NCBI GenBank assembly: GCA_937895845.1
Contig: CALBLK010000068.1
Location: 1-50,240, forward strand
From: an uncultured Prevotella sp.
Lineage (GTDB): Bacteria; Bacteroidota; Bacteroidia; Bacteroidales; Bacteroidaceae
Length of the DNA: 50,240 nt
Direction: 5' to 3'
Shown: positions 40,789 through 49,897 of the stretch, in pieces
How positions within the stretch are numbered: the stretch's first letter is position 1
How the letters are laid out: the number at the start of each line of letters is the position of its first letter
Position numbers and translations under genes: made by a program
Notes under the pieces: generated by a model
Told to the model about the DNA's origin: nothing
What the model saw: only the letters and a program-made list of their open reading frames with translations
Databases searched by the model: none

Positions 40789-42177
40789 ATGCCCAAAGAC
40801 AAAATCGCGTATGTCTGTAGCAACTGCGGACAGGAATCGGCCAAATGGATAGGCAAGTGCCCAAGCTGTGGCCAATGGAACACGTTCAAGGAGATACGCA
40901 TATCTTCCGACACAGGCTCGCAGGCGGCCCATGCTGCGGCAAGCTCACTCCGCGCACAGGCAGACAGCAACAAGAACCGTCCGCTCCGTCTGCGCGACAT
41001 CAACGCCAAGGACGAGCCCCGCATAGACCTGCATGACGAGGAGCTCAACCGCGTGCTGGGCGGAGGGCTGGTGCCAGGCTCCATCGTTCTGCTAGGCGGC
41101 GAGCCTGGCATAGGCAAGAGCACCCTAACCCTGCAAACCATTCTGCGGATGCCCGAGCGCAAGATCCTCTACGTGAGTGGCGAGGAAAGCGCGAGCCAGC
41201 TGAAGATGCGGGCCGACCGCATTGCCCATCCTGAGAACGACACGTGCCAGATACTCTGTGAGACTTCACTTGAACAGATTTTCGCGCATATCAAAGAGGT
41301 AAAGCCCGAGCTGGTGATTATCGACTCCATACAGACCATTTCGACCGACGAGGTAGACACAAGTGCCGGCAGCGTCACCCAGGTGCGCGAGTGCGCATCG
41401 GCACTGCTGCGCTTTGCCAAGACCAGCGGCATACCAGTAATCCTCATCGGCCACATTAACAAGGAGGGCACATTGGCCGGCCCCAAGATTCTGGAGCACA
41501 TCGTAGACACGGTAATCCAGTTCGAAGGTGACCAGCACTATATGTACCGCATCCTGCGGAGCATCAAGAACCGCTTTGGCAGCACCTCGGAACTGGGCAT
41601 CTATGAGATGCAGCAGACAGGCTTGCGCCAGGTGAGCAACCCCTCCGAGCTGCTGCTCACCCAAGACCACGAGGGCCTTTCGGGCATTGCCATCAGCTCT
41701 GCCATCGAGGGTGTCAGACCGTTTCTGGTCGAGACCCAGGCCCTGGTGTCGAGCGCAGCATACGGCACCCCACAGCGCAGCGCGACAGGCTTTGACCAGC
41801 GCCGCCTCAATATGCTGCTGGCAGTTCTGGAGAAGCGCGTGGGGTTCAAGCTGATGCAAAAGGACGTGTTCATCAATATCGCCGGCGGCCTGCGTATCAC
41901 CGACCTGGCCATGGACCTCAGTGTGATTGCCGCCGTGCTGTCAAGCAATGTTGACACGCCCATAGAGCCAGGCTGGTGCATGGCCGGCGAGGTGGGGCTG
42001 AGCGGCGAGGTGCGCCCTGTAAGCCGTATTGAGCAGCGCATCGCCGAGGCAGAGAAACTCGGGTTCGGGCACATCATCATTCCAAGATACAACATGCAAG
42101 GCCTGCGGAAGCAGGCCGCCATTCAGCTCCATCCGGTTCGCAAGGTCGAGGAAGCCCTGCGGGCACTGTTCGGATGA
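40789..42177 (+). CDS. radA: DNA repair protein RadA
   Basis: RadA (Sms) is a hexameric RecA-like ATPase that extends recombination intermediates at branched DNA. The 462-residue protein has the N-terminal zinc finger C10-x2-C13 and C24-x2-C27 (VCSNCGQ, KCPSCGQ), Walker A GGEPGIGKS (103-111), the RadA-specific KNRFG motif (IKNRFGSTSELG) and a C-terminal Lon-protease-like domain (VGFKLMQKDVFINIAGGL, GEVGLSGEVRPV). The length matches the family. It is preceded by its own promoter with a leader of about 13 bases and stands alone, with convergent rprY after it. Confidence 0.96.
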   Translation: MPKDKIAYVCSNCGQESAKWIGKCPSCGQWNTFKEIRISSDTGSQAAHAAASSLRAQADSNKNRPLRLRDINAKDEPRIDLHDEELNRVLGGGLVPGSIVLLGGEPGIGKSTLTLQTILRMPERKILYVSGEESASQLKMRADRIAHPENDTCQILCETSLEQIFAHIKEVKPELVIIDSIQTISTDEVDTSAGSVTQVRECASALLRFAKTSGIPVILIGHINKEGTLAGPKILEHIVDTVIQFEGDQHYMYRILRSIKNRFGSTSELGIYEMQQTGLRQVSNPSELLLTQDHEGLSGIAISSAIEGVRPFLVETQALVSSAAYGTPQRSATGFDQRRLNMLLAVLEKRVGFKLMQKDVFINIAGGLRITDLAMDLSVIAAVLSSNVDTPIEPGWCMAGEVGLSGEVRPVSRIEQRIAEAEKLGFGHIIIPRYNMQGLRKQAAIQLHPVRKVEEALRALFG

Positions 42178-42264
42178 CAGGCCGGACGGCAAGGAAAGCC
42201 CGGACACAAGACGCGCGTGAAGAGACCGCAAACGCAGCTCTCCACACGCCTTTCGTGTCTGTCC

Positions 42265-42279
42265 ATGCCCGCCGGGCAT
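42265..42279. terminator. Weak hairpin between convergent radA and rprY
   Basis: ATGCCCG-C-CGGGCAT is a 7-bp inverted repeat around one base in the 109-base gap between the two stop codons. There is no T run on either side, so its use as a terminator is doubtful. The gap otherwise shows no feature. Confidence 0.35.
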
Positions 42280-42286
42280 TGTCACC

Positions 42287-42985
42287 CTATTCCTCTTCGG
42301 GCGTAATCAGCTTGTAGCCCTTGCCGTGAATGTTGATAATCTCTATCTGGTCGTCATCCTTGAGGTGCTTGCGCAGCTTGGTGATGTAAACATCCATGGA
42401 GCGCGCGTTGAAATAGTTATCGTCAATCCAGATGGTCTTCAGGGCAAAGTCACGCTGCAGAATCTCATTGGCATGACTGCAGAGCAGGGCCAGCAGCTCG
42501 TTCTCCTTGGTGGTCAGCTTGGTCTGCTTGTCACCGATAGTGAGCAGCTGCTTCTGGGTGTCAAACACAAACCGGCCAATGTGATAGACCGTGCTCTCCT
42601 TGCTCTTCTTCCCCCTCACGCGGCGGAGAATCGCCTCAATACGGAACACAAGCTCTTCCATGGAGAAAGGCTTGGTGATATAGTCGTCGGCCCCTATCTT
42701 GAATCCCTCAAGGATGTCCTCTTTCAGCGTCTTGGCCGTCAGGAAAATGATGGGAATCTCCGCGTTGGCGCTGCGGATTTCCTGAGCCAGGGTGAAGCCG
42801 TCCTTCTTAGGCATCATCACATCAAGCACACAGATGTCAAACTTGTTTTTCAAGAAAGCCTTGTAGCCAATCTCGCCATCGGCACACAACTCAGCCTCGT
42901 AGCCCTTGGCAGCCAGATACTCGCGGAGCAGCATACCAAGATTCTCATCGTCCTCGCAGAGCAGGATTTTCAGTTTCTCTTCCAT
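42287..42985 (-). CDS. rprY: Response regulator RprY (OmpR family)
   Basis: The 232-residue protein has a receiver domain with the acid pocket E11-D12-D13, phospho-acceptor D55 (CVLDVMMPKKDG), T83 region IIFLTAKT and K104 region DYITKPFS. A winged-helix DNA-binding domain of the OmpR type follows (TTKENELLALLC to IHGKGYKLI). It matches RprY of Bacteroides and Porphyromonas. The ATG at 42983-42985 is chosen because it starts directly before the receiver; an upstream in-frame ATG would add 36 residues with no match. It follows its kinase gene after 56 bases. Relatives respond to envelope, ion or oxidative stress. Confidence 0.93.
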   Translation of the reverse strand: MEEKLKILLCEDDENLGMLLREYLAAKGYEAELCADGEIGYKAFLKNKFDICVLDVMMPKKDGFTLAQEIRSANAEIPIIFLTAKTLKEDILEGFKIGADDYITKPFSMEELVFRIEAILRRVRGKKSKESTVYHIGRFVFDTQKQLLTIGDKQTKLTTKENELLALLCSHANEILQRDFALKTIWIDDNYFNARSMDVYITKLRKHLKDDDQIEIINIHGKGYKLITPEEE

Positions 42986-43041
42986 AATTGTCAATGTTAA
43001 ATGTTTTTTAATTCTTAGCTTATCACTTGTCCTCTTGACCT

Positions 43042-44601
43042 TCACCCCTTCATGATCGGCAGCGATATGGTGAAGCAGGTGCCCTTGCCCCACTCGCTCT
43101 CCACATGGATTTCCCCCTTGTGCAGGGCCACAATCTTTTTCACATAAGCCAGGCCAAGGCCAAATCCCTTGGCATCGTGGCGGTTGCCAGTGTGCACGCG
43201 GTAGAACTTGTCAAATACCTTCTTCAAGTCCTCCCGCTTGATACCCATGCCTGTGTCGCGGATGGAGAGGTAGAGATGCTGGTCATCATTCCACGTCTTC
43301 ATGTAGATGTCCAACGGCCTTTCGGGATTGCGATACTTCACAGCGTTGTCCAGCAGGTTGAACACCACGTTCTGAAAGTGGATCTCGTCAACGTAAATCT
43401 TCGACTCCACAGCCCCGATGTCCGTGTAAATCTTTCCGCCCGTGTGCTCGACCCTCAGTGTAAACGAGTTGGCAATAGACTCCACCATCTCGTTAAGGTC
43501 AAGCTCCTTCTTCTTGAACACAGCGTTCTTGTTGTCAAACATAGACATCTGCAGCACCTTCTCCACAAGGAAGCGCAACCGCTTGGACTCATCGTTGATG
43601 ACCCCCCCGAGGTGTTCCATCATGCGCGCGCTCTTGGTCACGCTGCTGTCGTTGAGCATCTGCGCGGCCAGAGAGATGCTGGCAATTGGGGTCTTCAGCT
43701 CGTGGGTCATATTGTTAATAAAGTCGTTCTTGATTTCCGTGTAGCGTTTCTGCCTGAAGATTATCACGATTGTGAAAATAAAGGTGACCAGCAGGATGAG
43801 CGTGAAGATGACGGAGGGAATCATGAAACGTATGCTCGAGAAGATGTAGCTGTTGATGTCAGGGAAATGGATGCGCACCACCCCCATCTTCGACGAGGGA
43901 TCGTTTCTGAAGAGCACCTGCGAATAGGTGTAGGCATCGCCCTCATCGGTATAGTCGGAGCAGCGGTACACCTCGCGGCCGTCGGCAGTCGACACCGTAA
44001 CATGATAGGGGATGTTAATGCCGTTGTTAAGCAGTTCCGTCCGAATGTCCTGGTCAAGCATCTTGAAGTTGACCCGCTCCTTGAGCGGCTTGTCGCTGGC
44101 CGTATAGAGTATTTTGTAGACCACCTCGTCAAGCAGCGCCTTCTGGTAGATGTAGCGGTTGCGCACAATCTCCTGCAGCGACTTGGAAGCCTCGCTGATA
44201 GAGCTTTTGTCCGACCGCAGAATCATGGCCTTGGGCACTGTCGAGGGCTTGGTGGTGAAAGTCTTGAGCTGGAATGACGAGTAAACCGTTCCATCCTTGC
44301 CGGTCACGGCATACTGGTGCGAGTGCTGCACCACCCCGTTGAGCTTTCCCGACCGGGTCATGACCGAGTCCTGCCGGTAAGCCCTGCGCTCAGTCTCGTT
44401 GACATCTTTCTCAAGATAGCGCAGGGTCTCGTTGAACTCAAGGTTCCGCGAGGCCCGGTAAAGACTTCTGTTCACCGACTCGTCAAACTGCTCCTTCTTC
44501 ATCTTCGCCATCTCTTCGACATACGAGAGCTGGAGAAAGAGCAGCCCCAGGAACGAGAGTCCCATGACGACGGCTATCGTGAGTATTGTCGATTTCTTCA
44601 T
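43042..44601 (-). CDS. rprX: Sensor histidine kinase RprX
   Basis: The 519-residue inner-membrane kinase has helices at about 5-25 and 257-282 framing a periplasmic sensor of about 230 residues. The HisKA domain carries H300 in NNMTHELKTPIASI. The HATPase domain has N-box FNLLDNAVKYR, G1 box DTGMGI and G2 box GFGLGLAYV. It is the partner of RprY, encoded 56 bases downstream. No repeats or insertions are seen in the sensor. A TATCTTTG element ends 6 bases before the ATG, and another -7 match is further upstream. Confidence 0.95.
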   Translation of the reverse strand: MKKSTILTIAVVMGLSFLGLLFLQLSYVEEMAKMKKEQFDESVNRSLYRASRNLEFNETLRYLEKDVNETERRAYRQDSVMTRSGKLNGVVQHSHQYAVTGKDGTVYSSFQLKTFTTKPSTVPKAMILRSDKSSISEASKSLQEIVRNRYIYQKALLDEVVYKILYTASDKPLKERVNFKMLDQDIRTELLNNGINIPYHVTVSTADGREVYRCSDYTDEGDAYTYSQVLFRNDPSSKMGVVRIHFPDINSYIFSSIRFMIPSVIFTLILLVTFIFTIVIIFRQKRYTEIKNDFINNMTHELKTPIASISLAAQMLNDSSVTKSARMMEHLGGVINDESKRLRFLVEKVLQMSMFDNKNAVFKKKELDLNEMVESIANSFTLRVEHTGGKIYTDIGAVESKIYVDEIHFQNVVFNLLDNAVKYRNPERPLDIYMKTWNDDQHLYLSIRDTGMGIKREDLKKVFDKFYRVHTGNRHDAKGFGLGLAYVKKIVALHKGEIHVESEWGKGTCFTISLPIMKG

Positions 44602-44606
44602 GCTGG

Positions 44607-44648
44607 CAAAGATAGCTGTTTTCTATATCCGTTGCTCATACAAAGTTA
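44607..44648 (-). promoter_or_regulatory. Two -7-like elements upstream of rprX
   Basis: On the minus strand TATCTTTG (44607-44614) lies 6 bases from the start codon, and TAACTTTG (44641-44648) lies 40 bases from it. Neither has a TTTG at 19-21 bases; the second has AATG at 20. The first would produce a leaderless transcript. Confidence 0.45.
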
Positions 44649-44833
44649 AATACTTCCGTTAATTTTAACATTGTTAACTAAATCACAGCGTTTTAATTAA
44701 ACATACGCAAATATCTGTATACAAAAATGCCTCAATGGACTTCTATTGCCCAACCGTTTTTCCCATCATTCCGCCTCGCAAGCACATCCCTCGCCTACTC
44801 GTCCTTTCATATATTCCCAAACGCTCTTGATAC
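44649..44833. other. Intergenic region upstream of rprX
   Basis: AT-rich near rprX, with a GTTAAC sequence and A/T runs. No gene or further promoter is visible up to the inverted repeat at 44834. Confidence 0.4.
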
Positions 44834-44883
44834 GGCCGCGCCCCTCCAGGCACAGCAAGAACTGCATCCAGAGGGGCGCGGCC
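44834..44883. repeat. Perfect 13-bp GC-rich inverted repeat after the helicase gene
   Basis: GGCCGCGCCCCTC (44834-44846) and GAGGGGCGCGGCC (44871-44883) are exact inverses around a 24-base loop. It starts 20 bases past the helicase stop codon on the minus strand. There is no T run after it, so it may be a factor-dependent terminator, an RNA-stabilising hairpin or a mobile-element-type palindrome. Confidence 0.85.
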
Positions 44884-44903
44884 ACATCAGAGAAGTTTTC
44901 CTG

Positions 44904-46466
44904 TTATAACTCTATGATTCTGCTGTCACTGTAACTTCTGCTAACCTCCACCTTATGCCCATTCCAGACGTTCACGCTCCTGTATTCTGGCGGTATGACA
45001 ACATTTCCCCTCCTGTCCAGCAGCCCGTACAAACGCCGCTGCGTGCCGATTCCACAGACCACATAGTCACCTTTAAAGTCAGAGAGATAGGTGTAGACAG
45101 GTTTCACGATGATGTCCTCCTTCACCCTCAGTCCCCACCGTCCATCCTGTTCGAACCGTTCCACATTCTTCAGATACTCGCCCAGTTGCCTGGCCGTCAT
45201 CTTTTTCCTGTCCGCCTCGGCCCTCTTCACCGTCACCATTCCGTCATTCACAGCAGCAGCACTCTGCATCTTTTTCACGTTTGTCTGAACAATTCCCTTG
45301 CCAGCCCTCACCCCAGCAAACATACTCTCCCAGTTGCGTGGCTTGTCGGGCAGTCCGAACTTGCGGAAGTTGCCCACATTGTCAATAATCATGCACACCT
45401 TGTCCTTGTTCTCCCTGTTGATGCGCAGTCCCCGGCCCACCATCTGCAAGTACTTGGCAAGCGACAATGTAGGCCGGGCCATCTGTATAAACTCCACGTC
45501 AGGACAGTCAAAGCCTTCGTCAAAGAGATTCACGTTGACCAAGCAGTCAATCTCACTGCGCCTGAAAGCCTCCACCATCTCCTTGCGTTTCGCTGCTGGT
45601 GTCTTGCTGTCAAGGGCCACGCTCTTCAGTCCGAGCGCATTGTAGCAAGCGGCGATTGCCTTGGCGTGACGGATGTTGATGGCATATACAATGCCCTTCT
45701 TGCCGTCAGCATATCGTTTCACGCTGTCATAAAGCCGGCGGATGGCCTGCGGGATATTCAGCTTTTCGTCCATCTCCTTGATGGCATAGTCGCCGTCACT
45801 GCCACGTCCCCTGAGCTGGTTCACCGCCAGCTGTTCAGAAGAGAACCTGCCTGTCACCACATAATCATAGGGTGCCAGATAGCCCCGCACGATGAAATCG
45901 TTGGTGCAAGGTGAAGTCAGCAGCCTTTCAAACAGTTTGGCAAACGAGCTCCTGCTCATTCGGCAAGGCGTGGCCGTCATGCCCACCTTCATGGCGTGCC
46001 TGTTCCTGTCAAACAAATCCTGATACGAGTCGGCAATGGCATGGTGAGCCTCATCCACGACAATCAGCCCTGGCACACAGCCCGCCCTTTCCAACTCACA
46101 GATATGACGTGACAGCCACTGTATGGACAAGACCCGCACGCGCCCCCCTGCCTCCGGTGCCATTTCCTTCTCGCCATGCTCCAGGCAGAACCGGTCAAGC
46201 GTCTGCTGCATCTGTTCCACCAGCTCGCGGCGGTGCGCCACAATCCACACCTCTCCGCTTGCACAGTTGTCCAGATACCATTTCACCACCGAAGCCATGA
46301 CATAGGTCTTCCCGGTTCCCGTCGGCATCTGTACCATCACCGAGCTGCCAACTTTCTCCTTCTCCCCCTTCTCGTTGTAGAACCGGCTCTTGCCGCCGGC
46401 TACAAGCATGCCAATGATGTTCCCCAGCATCTCCTGCTGGTAGTCGTAAAGCTTGATTTTCTTCAT
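44904..46466 (-). CDS. Superfamily-2 DEAD/DEAH helicase with WG-type C-terminus
   Basis: The 520-residue protein is a DNA/RNA helicase of the ResIII-like group. Walker A is PTGTGKT (48-54), Walker B DEAHH (138-142) and motif III TATP; motif VI is QMVGRGLRIN. The region from about 370 contains a charged coiled linker. The end (RLYGLLDRRGNVVIPPEYRS) has a WG-repeat-like segment, which in other proteins binds partners or is part of defence-related helicases. No methylase or specificity subunit is nearby, so it is not a type I or III restriction enzyme on its own. Function is unassigned; substrate remodelling by ATP is the safe statement. Confidence 0.88.
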   Translation of the reverse strand: MKKIKLYDYQQEMLGNIIGMLVAGGKSRFYNEKGEKEKVGSSVMVQMPTGTGKTYVMASVVKWYLDNCASGEVWIVAHRRELVEQMQQTLDRFCLEHGEKEMAPEAGGRVRVLSIQWLSRHICELERAGCVPGLIVVDEAHHAIADSYQDLFDRNRHAMKVGMTATPCRMSRSSFAKLFERLLTSPCTNDFIVRGYLAPYDYVVTGRFSSEQLAVNQLRGRGSDGDYAIKEMDEKLNIPQAIRRLYDSVKRYADGKKGIVYAINIRHAKAIAACYNALGLKSVALDSKTPAAKRKEMVEAFRRSEIDCLVNVNLFDEGFDCPDVEFIQMARPTLSLAKYLQMVGRGLRINRENKDKVCMIIDNVGNFRKFGLPDKPRNWESMFAGVRAGKGIVQTNVKKMQSAAAVNDGMVTVKRAEADRKKMTARQLGEYLKNVERFEQDGRWGLRVKEDIIVKPVYTYLSDFKGDYVVCGIGTQRRLYGLLDRRGNVVIPPEYRSVNVWNGHKVEVSRSYSDSRIIEL

Positions 46467-46544
46467 TCGTCTAAGAACATCGGGCTACTAAGCCCCCTGC
46501 AAAGTAGCTCGTACATGGAAATGGAGCCGTTCACCAGAAATATC

Positions 46545-47696
46545 TCAATAACGGTATAAGCCGAATTTTCTCCAAACCAAATGATAAACTCTTGCCAAAG
46601 GTTCACAAACCACTTCTTCAGGGTAGCTTGTCAAGAACCTCAGGTTCCGCCTGAACCGCCTTTGTGCCTTCTGCAGCTGAAAGGACAACTTTCCTTTCTT
46701 TACTGTTACAGTTTTCATTCTTTCATCATAATGACCGAAATTTCCAGCAGTCATCATCTCATTCAGCAGAAATGTTCCATGCCTCTCTGATACAGCACAC
46801 AAGAGTTCGTCATTGCCCAAGTCAAACAGCTTTTGAAGAACGAACATCAAGGCAGAAGCAAAACGCTTCATGCCACACAAACATATATGTGTCATAATCT
46901 CATTGCTGTTTATCAACTCCGCCCGTTCACTTTGTTCTTTGTTGTAGTCTTTCAATAGGACATAAAAGTCAAGCACTTGACGCATTCCCACACCTTCATC
47001 CAACAGATGCCTGAAGATATGGTTCATCTGAAAAATCAAGTCGTAGTCCACACGTAGCTTTTTCACCATGCCGCATTTGTCTATTTCCACCTTCTCGAAT
47101 TGCGCAGACTGGAATAATCTTTGGAAGTATTTGTTTCTCCAAGGAGCATTCAAGAACGATGGACGAAAATGAATTTCAATAGGAACACCACCCACAGGCT
47201 TCACTTCTGCATGAAGATGGCACAAGGATATCAAGATATGCTTTCGCTTGCAATAATTTATGACTGTTCTGACTGGATGCCTTGTCTTGTCCTTTGGCGA
47301 AACCCAAGCATCAACATCACCACAAATTCGCAATATGCCTAAGGATTGTGCAGGCCTTAGTTTGTCATAATAAACATGATTAGCTTGTCCTTTTAAAATG
47401 CAAACATCTAGACCATCTTTTGCCAGTTCTTTTGTCAAGCGTAGGCACACATCGGTCGTCTGCTTGTTTCTGCGCTTGATAGTTTCTGCTGCCATTGTCC
47501 ATTTCAGAACAATGTCACCATTAGGCCATTGCTCTTGTGGAAGACTTCTCACTCCTTCAAACACAATGCCAAGCAAAGCCTGCTTTTGGGCAAACTTGTA
47601 TAAACGGGTCCATTCCTCCTCAGACAAAGCATGGGAAAGGCGAGCATGCCTGCCTACCGCTATTTGAAGTAAGGAACAAAAATCTTGCAGAATCAT
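46545..47696 (-). CDS. Nucleotidyltransferase-family protein (PF14907-like)
   Basis: The 383-residue protein matches the uncharacterised nucleotidyltransferase family found in surface-polysaccharide and peptide-modification clusters. The characteristic segment is VCILKGQANHVYYDKL, then a DxD active-site pair in LRICGDVDAWV. A helical second half with HIFRHLLDEGVGMRQVLDFY follows the family. It is cytosolic. Its base composition is more AT-rich than the genes to the left. The 3' end of the preceding glycosyltransferase gene overlaps its start by four bases (47693-47696), so the two are translationally coupled. The true substrate is unknown. Confidence 0.82.
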   Translation of the reverse strand: MILQDFCSLLQIAVGRHARLSHALSEEEWTRLYKFAQKQALLGIVFEGVRSLPQEQWPNGDIVLKWTMAAETIKRRNKQTTDVCLRLTKELAKDGLDVCILKGQANHVYYDKLRPAQSLGILRICGDVDAWVSPKDKTRHPVRTVINYCKRKHILISLCHLHAEVKPVGGVPIEIHFRPSFLNAPWRNKYFQRLFQSAQFEKVEIDKCGMVKKLRVDYDLIFQMNHIFRHLLDEGVGMRQVLDFYVLLKDYNKEQSERAELINSNEIMTHICLCGMKRFASALMFVLQKLFDLGNDELLCAVSERHGTFLLNEMMTAGNFGHYDERMKTVTVKKGKLSFQLQKAQRRFRRNLRFLTSYPEEVVCEPLARVYHLVWRKFGLYRY

Positions 47697-48799
47697 TTCT
47701 TCAATGATTGATATACATTGGCCACTTCATTGGCAATCTTCTCCCAGTCATACTTGCCCATATCATAGTTGATATGCTGCAATGGTTGCACGATAACCTT
47801 TCCAAGTTTAGCTGCCAATTCATCCACATCTCCACAATGGAAGTAATCCTCCTTTGGCAAGCCAACCTCCAAGTTGGCAGGAATGTCACTCACCACCACC
47901 TTCACACCATAACTCATCGCTTCCAGCAGCGCAATCGGCAGTCCCTCATGCGAGGACGGAAGACAATAGCACCTGCAATTCGTCAGCAAAGAGTGCAGTT
48001 TCCTTCCTTTGACAAAACCAGTAAGTACCACACCGTTTTTCCTCGCCATCTCCTTCAAGCCAAGCGAATAAGCATCTTCGAAGTCTGTGTCACCGGCAAG
48101 GACAAGCTTCATGTCCTCGGGCGGATTGCCATGCGTATTTTTCCATTTCACGAATGCTTCCACCAGATGGTGCAGATTCTTCTCCGGCACAAACCGGCAC
48201 ATACCCAGGATATACTTTCCCTTCACTATCTCCAATTCCTTGAAATATTCAGGATAGTCGCAAATCTCGGGTTCAGATACCCCATTATATATAAGGTGGA
48301 CATTCTTTGTCCTGCCATACTTCTTGGCGATGAGGTTCTTGATAACATTCGAGATAACGATGACATCATCGGCAAACATACAGCCCATCCTCTCCCCCAT
48401 CTTCAGGATTGTCTTGGCGGCGAATCCCCACTTGTCCCTGTCATAGTCAGGACCATGATGCGTGAACACCACCCTCATGCCAAGCAGCTTGGCGTACGGC
48501 ACCAGAAGGGCAGGGCCAATGGCATGGACATGCAGCACGTCAGCCCCAAGCCTCTTCGCTTCGTTGATAGCACGGAAAGTATGAATGATGGCCTCGAACG
48601 ACTTTTTCTTAGGAGAGGGCAACGTCACGAGCTTCACGCCCTTCCACTCCGTTAAGTTATCCTGCACATAGTTCGACCTTCTGATAACCGTCACATCAAA
48701 ACCACGAGACGCAATGCGAGGAAAAAGCTCCTCGCAATGCGTCTCAACTCCACCCATGATATTCGGAATACCACGGGTACCAGTTACAACTATTTTCAT
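47693..48799 (-). CDS. Family 4 glycosyltransferase
   Basis: The 368-residue protein is a GT-B enzyme. The N-terminal domain has GTRGIPNIMGGVETHCEE, the pattern of the GT4 subgroup acting on polysaccharide repeat units. The C-terminal domain holds the nucleotide-sugar-binding E-x7-E motif in SSHEGLPIALLEAMSYG. The donor and acceptor cannot be read. It lies in the cytosol or on the inner face of the membrane, in a run with the radical SAM gene upstream and the nucleotidyltransferase downstream. Confidence 0.92.
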   Translation of the reverse strand: MKIVVTGTRGIPNIMGGVETHCEELFPRIASRGFDVTVIRRSNYVQDNLTEWKGVKLVTLPSPKKKSFEAIIHTFRAINEAKRLGADVLHVHAIGPALLVPYAKLLGMRVVFTHHGPDYDRDKWGFAAKTILKMGERMGCMFADDVIVISNVIKNLIAKKYGRTKNVHLIYNGVSEPEICDYPEYFKELEIVKGKYILGMCRFVPEKNLHHLVEAFVKWKNTHGNPPEDMKLVLAGDTDFEDAYSLGLKEMARKNGVVLTGFVKGRKLHSLLTNCRCYCLPSSHEGLPIALLEAMSYGVKVVVSDIPANLEVGLPKEDYFHCGDVDELAAKLGKVIVQPLQHINYDMGKYDWEKIANEVANVYQSLKK

Positions 48800-48827
48800 A
48801 AAAATGAAATTATATTACCAAGACTTT

Positions 48828-49895
48828 TCAGAACTTTTCCCTCAAGTCACCTTGGCATGGGTCTTGTCCCACGTCACACCATTTCGGGTCGATGCAAGGC
48901 TTAAGTCCTTTCAGTGAGCGGATCTTGTTCTGCAACGCCCATTTCAGAGGATACTTGATGTATTTGTGCATCACAGGGCTTGCCGTGCCCACCATCCAGC
49001 AGTTCTTCGGGCATCGTCTCACCATTGAGCGCACCTTCTGCGCCTGCTCGCTTTCCCAAATCTCCATGAAGGGCTTTTCATGAATGTTGCCCATGCTTTC
49101 TTTCCAATACCGTTCCTCCAGACCATTGCAAGGCATCACCTCGCCCCATGGGTCGATGAAGAAGTTGGCAGAGCCTGCCTCACACGGCAGCATGCGCTTG
49201 CCACCCTCTATGTAGTTGATCAATCCCATGTTGAACCATGCACGGAACCAGCTCTTCGGACTCTTCTCATTCAGCTGCCATTCTATGAGTTGCTTGAAAT
49301 TGTCGCACACCTCATCCTTGTTCGTTATCACATTGTCATACTTGTGGAAATAGTATGAATTGTGAAAAGCAGCCGTGGCGAACTCCATGCCCATGGCGAG
49401 CGACAGTTGGTATAGCGACAGCATATCCTTCGAATTATGGTTGGAAACTGTACAGCCAAAACCAATGTCTTTCAGTCCCATGTGCTTCAGAGTAAGCAGC
49501 GTGCGCAATCCCTTGTCGAAGCCCCCGGCGTGTCCACGCAACTCATCGTTCTTCTGGCTCAGTCCCTCGATGGAAATGCGGATGCCGATATTCGGGAACT
49601 TCTTTGCCAAAGCCACCACTCGGTCCTCAAACCATCCTGAAGTAGAGATGACAATACGGGGACTGTGCTTGTAGCACTCCTCCACGATGTCAGCCAGGTC
49701 TTCACGAATAAATGGCTCGCCACCCGTCAGGTTGATGAACTTAAGCTGCGGAAGGCACTTCAAATCCTCTGCCTTTAGTTCCTCTTGACGGTTGGTCGGA
49801 TTCTTCCAAATGTTACACATCTCACAACGCATCGGGCAGCGATACGTCAGAATGATACTTGCGTCTGTAGGACGCGGAATATTACTGTTTGCCAT
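48828..49895 (-). CDS. Radical SAM/SPASM-type protein of the polysaccharide cluster
   Basis: The 355-residue protein binds an iron-sulfur cluster through C20-x3-C24-x2-C27 (RCPMRCEMC) and has the S-adenosylmethionine motif NLTGGEPFI. The C-terminal part has further cysteines (LPCEAGSANFFIDP, then VMPCNG and RCPKNC), as in twitch/SPASM domains that hold an auxiliary cluster. Enzymes of this kind modify sugars, lipids or peptides. The position between two glycosyltransferase genes suggests a substrate in surface-glycan synthesis. It starts 2 bases after the stop of the upstream glycosyltransferase gene. Confidence 0.9.
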   Translation of the reverse strand: MANSNIPRPTDASIILTYRCPMRCEMCNIWKNPTNRQEELKAEDLKCLPQLKFINLTGGEPFIREDLADIVEECYKHSPRIVISTSGWFEDRVVALAKKFPNIGIRISIEGLSQKNDELRGHAGGFDKGLRTLLTLKHMGLKDIGFGCTVSNHNSKDMLSLYQLSLAMGMEFATAAFHNSYYFHKYDNVITNKDEVCDNFKQLIEWQLNEKSPKSWFRAWFNMGLINYIEGGKRMLPCEAGSANFFIDPWGEVMPCNGLEERYWKESMGNIHEKPFMEIWESEQAQKVRSMVRRCPKNCWMVGTASPVMHKYIKYPLKWALQNKIRSLKGLKPCIDPKWCDVGQDPCQGDLREKF

Positions 49896-49897
49896 AA

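Noticed and set aside
43105..44277. 390-codon open frame opposite rprX
   Set aside because: It is an antisense frame through a complete histidine kinase with all motifs on the minus strand. No protein family is visible in it.
44904..46466. Type I or III restriction enzyme subunit
   Set aside because: The helicase core resembles ResIII, but neither methylase nor specificity gene lies next to it.
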